A DNA stretch of 64,000 nucleotides from Nymphaea colorata. Lineage: Eukaryota; Streptophyta; Magnoliopsida; Nymphaeales; Nymphaeaceae. The stretch spans positions 13,036,716 to 13,100,715 of the forward strand of contig NC_045142.1 in the NCBI RefSeq assembly GCF_008831285.2. Direction: 5' to 3'. The stretch's first letter is position 1. The number at the start of each line of letters is the position of its first letter. The translations under genes were made by a program, and so were the position numbers. Of the stretch, positions 59,163 to 64,000 are shown one piece after another. Under the pieces are notes generated by a model, which saw nothing but the letters and a program-made list of their open reading frames with translations, made no database searches and was not told the DNA's origin.

Positions 59163-59836
59163 GTGTAGCATTTCCACTGAGGTTGTTGAGGCTTTGATCC
59201 TAAGTTTCAGAGAGCTTTCTGTGTTTTTCTATCGATGAGTCAAGCAGACACACCAACTCAAAAACTTCACCGGATTCCGGCTACCGGCGCTGTCAGCTCC
59301 GGTGTCAGAAAGCGTCAAGCATAGGCTCGTTAGAATCGCCTGCAAAATTTCAAATTTTTTGGAGCAGTCGTTGCGGAGATACAGATTTTTGAACGACTAT
59401 CTGTCGCTGGAAGTTTTCCTGCGACTCTATCCAGGCGTGACTTTCTCTCTCACGCGTTTCTCTTTGGGGTTGATTCAAGGGTCGAGCAAGGGTGCGTTGG
59501 ATTCGGGCTGGTGTCTACTATTTTTAGACAAATTTTCAGATTTTTTGGATGATCCTGCAAAAAACGGTGGATTTTACAAGTACCGCAGGTTTCTGTAGCT
59601 TCTTGTGAACTTGAGGAACAACCAGAAGACGAGAAGAAATCTTCACGCGATTTCTCTCCAGTGTTCATTTGGAGCTGAAACTAGGGCGTCCACTCTTCAC
59701 CCCGTCAGTGAGTTCCTGTCCAATTTTCAAATTTTTCTGAGTTGGAGGTGATTTTTTAAAAATTCGGCGAGTGATTGCTGGCCCTGGACGATGCCTGGGC
59801 AGACCTGATCTCCTTATTCTCATCTCTGTGAACATC
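59163..59836 (+). other. Untranslated leader of Copia C
   Basis: About 670 bases between primer site and gag start codon, longer than the leaders of A and B. The frame at 59302-59598 has no recognised family and is probably fortuitous. Confidence 0.5.
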
Positions 59837-62800
59837 ATGGCTGAGACAGGCAACAATCGAATCATTGAGAAGATTGTTGTTCAAGAGCAACCCAATCCTA
59901 CTATTAAAATCACGTCGGTGCTTCTCAATGGGATAAATTATCTTGCATGGTCAAAATCAGCAACATTATTTTTGAGTGGAAAATCAAAATTTGAATATGT
60001 TACTGTGACCTCCCAAAACCAGGTGAGAATAACTCTTTCTACAAAGAGTGGAAGATGAACAATCACATGGTCAGTCTTGGTTGATGAATTCTATGGAACC
60101 TAGAATTCAACAAGGTTTTTTCTTTGTTGAAACTGCTGCACAAATTTGGAAAAAGGCCAAAGAGCTGTATAGTGAGAAAAACAATATTGCTAGGATGTTT
60201 CATTTGTCAAAAAAAAAATTATAGTATAAAGAAAGATCAGAAAACCAGTTTCAGTGAACATCGTAGTGATCTTCAAGGGTTGTGGGATGAGTTAGACTAC
60301 TTAGTTGATATGACTGAAAGTCTGCAAACCAGAGATCGTTTACGTGAGCAGCAAAAAATCTTTCAATTGCTTAACAGTCTTGGTACAGAATATGAACCAA
60401 TACGGCAGCAGATTTTTGTGCATACATCACTGTTGTCATTATCCATCATTTGTTCTTTATTAATGAGTGATAAATCAAGGAAGCAGGGTCATGATTCCCT
60501 CGCTGCCAAAGGGGGAAGAATCTGATGATAAAGTTGCTTTTGTGGCTGCTAAGAGACAGAATGTGTTTAACCGATGGAAAGGAAAAATGAAGAAAGTTTG
60601 CACTTTTTGTAAAAAGGAGGGACACTTGCGCGAGCGATGTTGGGATTTGAATGAGAGACCAGAACATAAGAAGTCACTGTTTGAAAAATCTAGAGAAACT
60701 TCATCCTCGGCAAAAGTGGCTGCTACCAAATCTAAAGAGACTAATGATGCTACAACTGTCTTAGAAAAGATTTCAAAATTGCTAAAGCACATGTCTATCA
60801 AGCAAGAAGCCATGCCAAATTAGCTCCAAAATTCTACACATGGCAAATTTGAATTCTAATTTGTTATCTATATCGAAACTTACAAGAGAACTTAATTGTT
60901 GTGTTACTTTCTCTCCAACTGATGTGATTATTCAGGACATTGCGACGAGGAAGATGATTGGTAAGGGAGAATTACGCCATGATGTTTATTGGTTGGACAA
61001 CACAAGTAGTGCATTGGTCACAAGTTCTAAATCAAATGGAGAGTTATGGCACCGGCGACTTGGACATGTGTCAAGTCAAACTTTGAAAGTTCTAATTCCT
61101 AAGTTAGTCTTTAATTTGTAGTTGTGTGACATTTACAAATTTGCCAAGATGTCTAGATTACCATTTGGTACTATAGAAAATCATACTAACACTTTGTTTT
61201 AGTGCATTCTGATGTTTGGGGCTTTGCGTCTGTGGATTCTTATAGTGGATATCGTTACTATGTGACTTTCATTGATGATTGTTCTAAAATAACATGGTTG
61301 TACCTGCTGAAATCTAAAAATGAAGTTTTTTCAAAGTTTTGTGAGTTATTTAGGATGATTGAAACTCAGTATAATGCTCGTGTGAAGGTCCTGAGATCAC
61401 AGACAATGGAACTGAATACAAAAATCAAGAATTTGATCAATTTGAGAGAATGCATGGCATTACTCATCAATTTACATGTTTGGATACTCCTCAACAAAAC
61501 GAGGTGGCTGAGAGAAAAAATAGACATCTGTTAGAAACAACTCGCTCATTACTATTCCAAATGTCAATACCAAAAAGGTTTTGGAGTGATGTAGTTATGA
61601 CAACATGTTATATTATAAACAGGCTTTCTTCAAGACATTTGAATAATAAATCTCCAATGGAAATACTTATGAACAGACCTATCAAAATTGCACACTTTAG
61701 GACTTTTGGGTGTGTAGTTTTTGTCAAATGCAAAGGATCTGACAGGTTAAGTCAAAGAGCCAAGCGGTGTGTCTTCTTGGGGTATTCTTCATCAAAAAAA
61801 GGATATCGGTGCTTCGATTTAGAAACCAACCAAGTGTTGATCTCACGAGATATTTGCAAGACTATGTTACTTATTCTACTCAAATATTTCCAATTAATCA
61901 TTATCTATGCTATGATCGGGTATCATCCAAGCAAGTTGCATACTTGAGCAATATATCTAAAGTTGTTGATCCAAATTCCTATCAAGAAGCTATGAAGAAC
62001 TGTGTTTGGGTAGAAGCGATCAATGAAGAGCTAAATGCCCTTCACAAAAGTAACACTTGGGAACTGGTTCAAATGCCAAATGATAAGAAGGTGATTTGTT
62101 GTAGGTGGATTTTTAAAACCAAGTATCATAGTGATGGTACCATAAAGCGACACAAAGCTCGGCTTGTAGCAAAAGGCTACACTCAAACTCATGGATTGGA
62201 CTATGATGAAACATTTGTGCCCGTTGTTAAAATGAACACTGTCAGAATTATTTTATCCATTGCTTGCAATCTCAATTGGGAACTGTTTTAGTTAGATGTG
62301 AAAAATGTGTTTCTACAATGTGATTTGAACAAAGAAGTATATATGCAATTACCTCCAGGGCACCCACAAGAAGGAAAACTAAACTTAGTGTGCAAACTCA
62401 AAAAGTCTATATATGGTCTTAAACAATCTCCTCGTGCATGGCATCAAAAACTAAGCACTGCTTTAGAAGATAGAGGATTCAAGCGCAGTCTTGCAGACAA
62501 CTCAGTATTTATCAAAAGGGCTGGAGAGACAATAGTGATAATTCTTGTTTATGTAGATGATATTATTGTAACCGGAAATGATCATGACCATATTTCTACC
62601 ACCAAACAATTCCTTCACCAAACTTTTGAAATAAAAGATTTGGGAAAGTTGAGATATTTTCTTGGGATAGAAATATCTAAATTAAAGAAAGACATCTTTA
62701 TGTTTCAAAGAAAATATACCTTTGATCTTCTCAAGGAGACATGAAAACTTGGAGCTAAACCTGCCTTGACACCTATTGAACCCTACATAAAATTGGATGT

Positions 62801-63493
62801 AGAAGATGATGAAGCTTTGGGAGATGTTTCTAGATATCAACGATTGGTTGGAAGACTGATTTATCGTTTGCCATTAGTCGGGTCAATCAGTTTATGCATT
62901 CCCCTAAGAATATACATATGAAAGTTATTGATAGAATTTTGAGATATTTGAAAGGCTCTTCAGGACAAGGATTATGGTACAAGGCAAATGGAAATATTGA
63001 TGTTAGAGGATTCATAGATGTTGATTGGGCTGACAGCACAGATAGAAAATCCACATCGGGATATTGTGTTTTTGTTGGAGGAAATTTAGTGACATAGAAA
63101 AGCAAAAAACAACACACAGTGTCACGATCCAGTGCAGAAGCAGAGTATAGAGTGATGGCTACTACAGCGAGTGAACTTGTTTGGGTTAAATCTCTTATTT
63201 GTGAAATAAGATTCAAAGTTGAAAAATCAGTTCTATGCATTGTGACAATCAAGCGGTGGTACACATTACAGCTAATTCAGTATTTCATGAGCGCACTAAA
63301 CACAATAATTGACTGCCATTATGTGCGTGAACAGGTTCAGCAAAAAGTGATTATAACTTCATATACTAGAAGCAATGATCAGCTTGCCCATGGATTAACT
63401 AAAGGTTTGGATATGAAACGACTTGAGGAGCTAAAATTCAAGTGGGGCTGCTATAATCTCTACGCCCACTTGAGGGGGAGTGTTGAAGAATAG
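59837..63493 (+). pseudogene. Copia C gag-pol remnant, protease region missing
   Basis: Gag starts at ATG 59837 (MAETGNNRIIEK), has a knuckle CTFCKKEGHLRERC (about 60,600-60,641) and frameshifts near 60,050, 60,220 and 60,510. The text passes from the end of gag (60,823) straight to NLLSISKLTRELNCCVTF (60,860) without the D-S-G active site of protease, so that segment is deleted. Integrase has LWHRRLGHV, HSDVWGF, FIDDCSKITWLYL and [12 protein letters not shown]. Reverse transcriptase has WVEAINEELNALHKSNTWEL and YVDDIIVTG (62,549-62,575). RNase H has DVDWADSTDRKSTSGY and SRSSAEAEYRV. In-frame stops include 62289-62291, 62742-62744 and 63095-63097 (Trp in the family); a deletion near 62,870 removes the TRPDI region. 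Clearly dead. Confidence 0.93.
63469..63480 (+). promoter_or_regulatory. Polypurine tract of Copia C
   Basis: cttgagggggag directly before the 3' LTR. Confidence 0.85.
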
Positions 63494-63761
63494 GGTTTTA
63501 TGCACGTCCCTTTTTTGAATAGTTATATTTATAAGGACGTGTCTCTTTTTCTGGTTTTTTATTTTTCTATGTTGCCAGTTATTTTTGGACAGTTATCATC
63601 TCCTTCCTTGGTTAGTTCTCTCATGGTGGAGGTGTGTGAAGTTTTGGTTGTTCTCTCACCTGTAAAAGAACTCATTGTTATGGTGGAGGTGTGTGAAAGC
63701 AACCATTGTGCTGTCTTGTGTGTGGACGTAGGCCACTGATCAGACCGAACCACGTTAAACA
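63481..63761 (+). repeat. 3' LTR of Copia C
   Basis: Matches the 5' LTR with scattered substitutions, an extra short duplicated block (atggtggaggtgtgtgaa, second copy near 63,680) and a deletion of about 42 bases before its last few bases. Confidence 0.9.
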
Positions 63762-63766
63762 ATATT

Positions 63767-64000
63767 ATAAGAGAAATAGTTTGAACAAAAGGAAGGACAG
63801 CACTATGACCAATGTTGTCTCCCAAAATCAGTGTGTAATGAATACCTATCAAGTATCAAAGTAGGAAACCAGATGAGATTGTAAAAGAGAATCTTGACTG
63901 TAATTGTTTGAATGTAGGAAGGTGCAACATGAGTTACCTTCCACCACCCTGTAAAGCAAATATTCAAACTGAGGGTGAGAGACTCAATGCAATTGAAGAA
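63767..64000 (+). repeat. 3' LTR of Copia D, continuation to the window edge
   Basis: Sequence directly after the second atatt copy of Copia C should be the rest of the D LTR. No independent copy of that LTR is present to confirm this, and the end is not reached. Confidence 0.5.

Larger units (their letters stand above)
58834..63761 (+). mobile_element. Ty1/copia retrotransposon C (plus), inserted in the 3' LTR of D
   Basis: LTRs at 58834-59150 (317 bp) and 63481-63761 (281 bp). Perfect 5-bp target duplication atatt at 58829-58833 and 63762-63766. Primer site tggtatcaaagc at 59151 and polypurine tract cttgagggggag at 63469-63480. The 3' LTR lacks about 42 bases near its end but still ends in ca next to the duplication. 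The coding region has many stops, shifts and deletions. The LTRs differ more than those of A or B. Confidence 0.93.
45206..64000 (+). mobile_element. Ty1/copia retrotransposon D, 5'-truncated host of the nested stack
   Basis: Plus-strand Copia remnant in pieces: 45206-45896 (integrase end to reverse-transcriptase start), 51094-51688 (reverse transcriptase), about 52390-52685 and 58518-58735 (RNase H to end) and 3' LTR 58736-58833 plus 63767 to past the window. Interrupted by A, a solo-LTR-like insert, the hAT element with B inside it, and C. Its gag, protease and integrase core are missing; the left end meets a hAT transposase fragment. A purine tract (gtagggggg) precedes the 3' LTR, which starts tgtgaagactc. 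Many stops and frameshifts mark it as the oldest layer of the stack. Confidence 0.8.

Noticed and set aside
45206-64000. Endogenous plant pararetrovirus
   Set aside because: All pol remnants have Copia order (integrase before reverse transcriptase), Met-tRNA primer sites and LTRs; no movement or coat protein signature was seen.

Overview
The window is nuclear DNA of a seed plant, most likely an angiosperm. The signs are spliced genes with GT-AG introns, two recognisable plant protein families, many Ty1/copia LTR retrotransposons with plant-type initiator-Met tRNA primer sites, Ty3/gypsy-like LTR relics, hAT-type elements, a LINE fragment and many microsatellites. I cannot name the species. 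I see no rRNA, tRNA or CRISPR array and no operons.

Host genes. (1) 2,088-7,641, minus strand: the first four exons of mitochondrial pyruvate dehydrogenase kinase (PDK). They are split by a 4-kb first intron, and the C-terminal ATP-binding exons must lie left of the window or be missing. (2) 13,683-20,470, plus strand: a complete four-exon gene for a secreted plant protein of the family I believe is DUF7705, predicted 496 aa, with a 4.4-kb second intron. (3) 42,339-43,258, plus strand: a possible two-exon unidentified coding region, much less certain.

Relics between the genes. 7.7-13.4 kb holds tandem duplications, a LINE endonuclease fragment and two MITE-like units with GC-rich ends and AT-rich cores. 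20.5-33.5 kb holds two long, diverged gypsy-type LTR sequences in opposite orientation (22,154-24,693 minus; about 25,679-28,295 plus), several short tandem duplications and a 1.8-kb terminal-inverted-repeat element (31,165-32,942) with a broken coding-like stretch inside. 33,571-41,629 is a decayed full-length Copia element (E, minus strand) whose ends are still flanked by the 5-bp duplication ctcta.

44.8 kb to the right end is a nested stack of transposons. The host is an old plus-strand Copia element (D), in pieces from 45.2 kb to beyond 64.0 kb. Copia A (45,902-51,093, minus, duplication ctact) landed in its reverse transcriptase. A hAT-like element (52,686-58,509, 8-bp duplication gttataac) landed in its RNase H region. 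Copia B (52,754-57,923, minus) then landed inside that hAT element. Copia C (58,834-63,761, plus, duplication atatt) landed in D's 3' LTR. The D reading frame continues across both the A and the hAT insertion once one copy of each target duplication is removed, which supports those boundaries. By LTR similarity B is youngest, A next, C older and E older still.

No element in the window has an intact open reading frame. A is closest: two in-frame stops, each where the family has tryptophan, interrupt about 1,450 codons. I found no undescribed cellular system. The nested stack with resolvable order, the GTAC-rich hAT element and the possible gene at 42.3-43.3 kb are the most informative parts.
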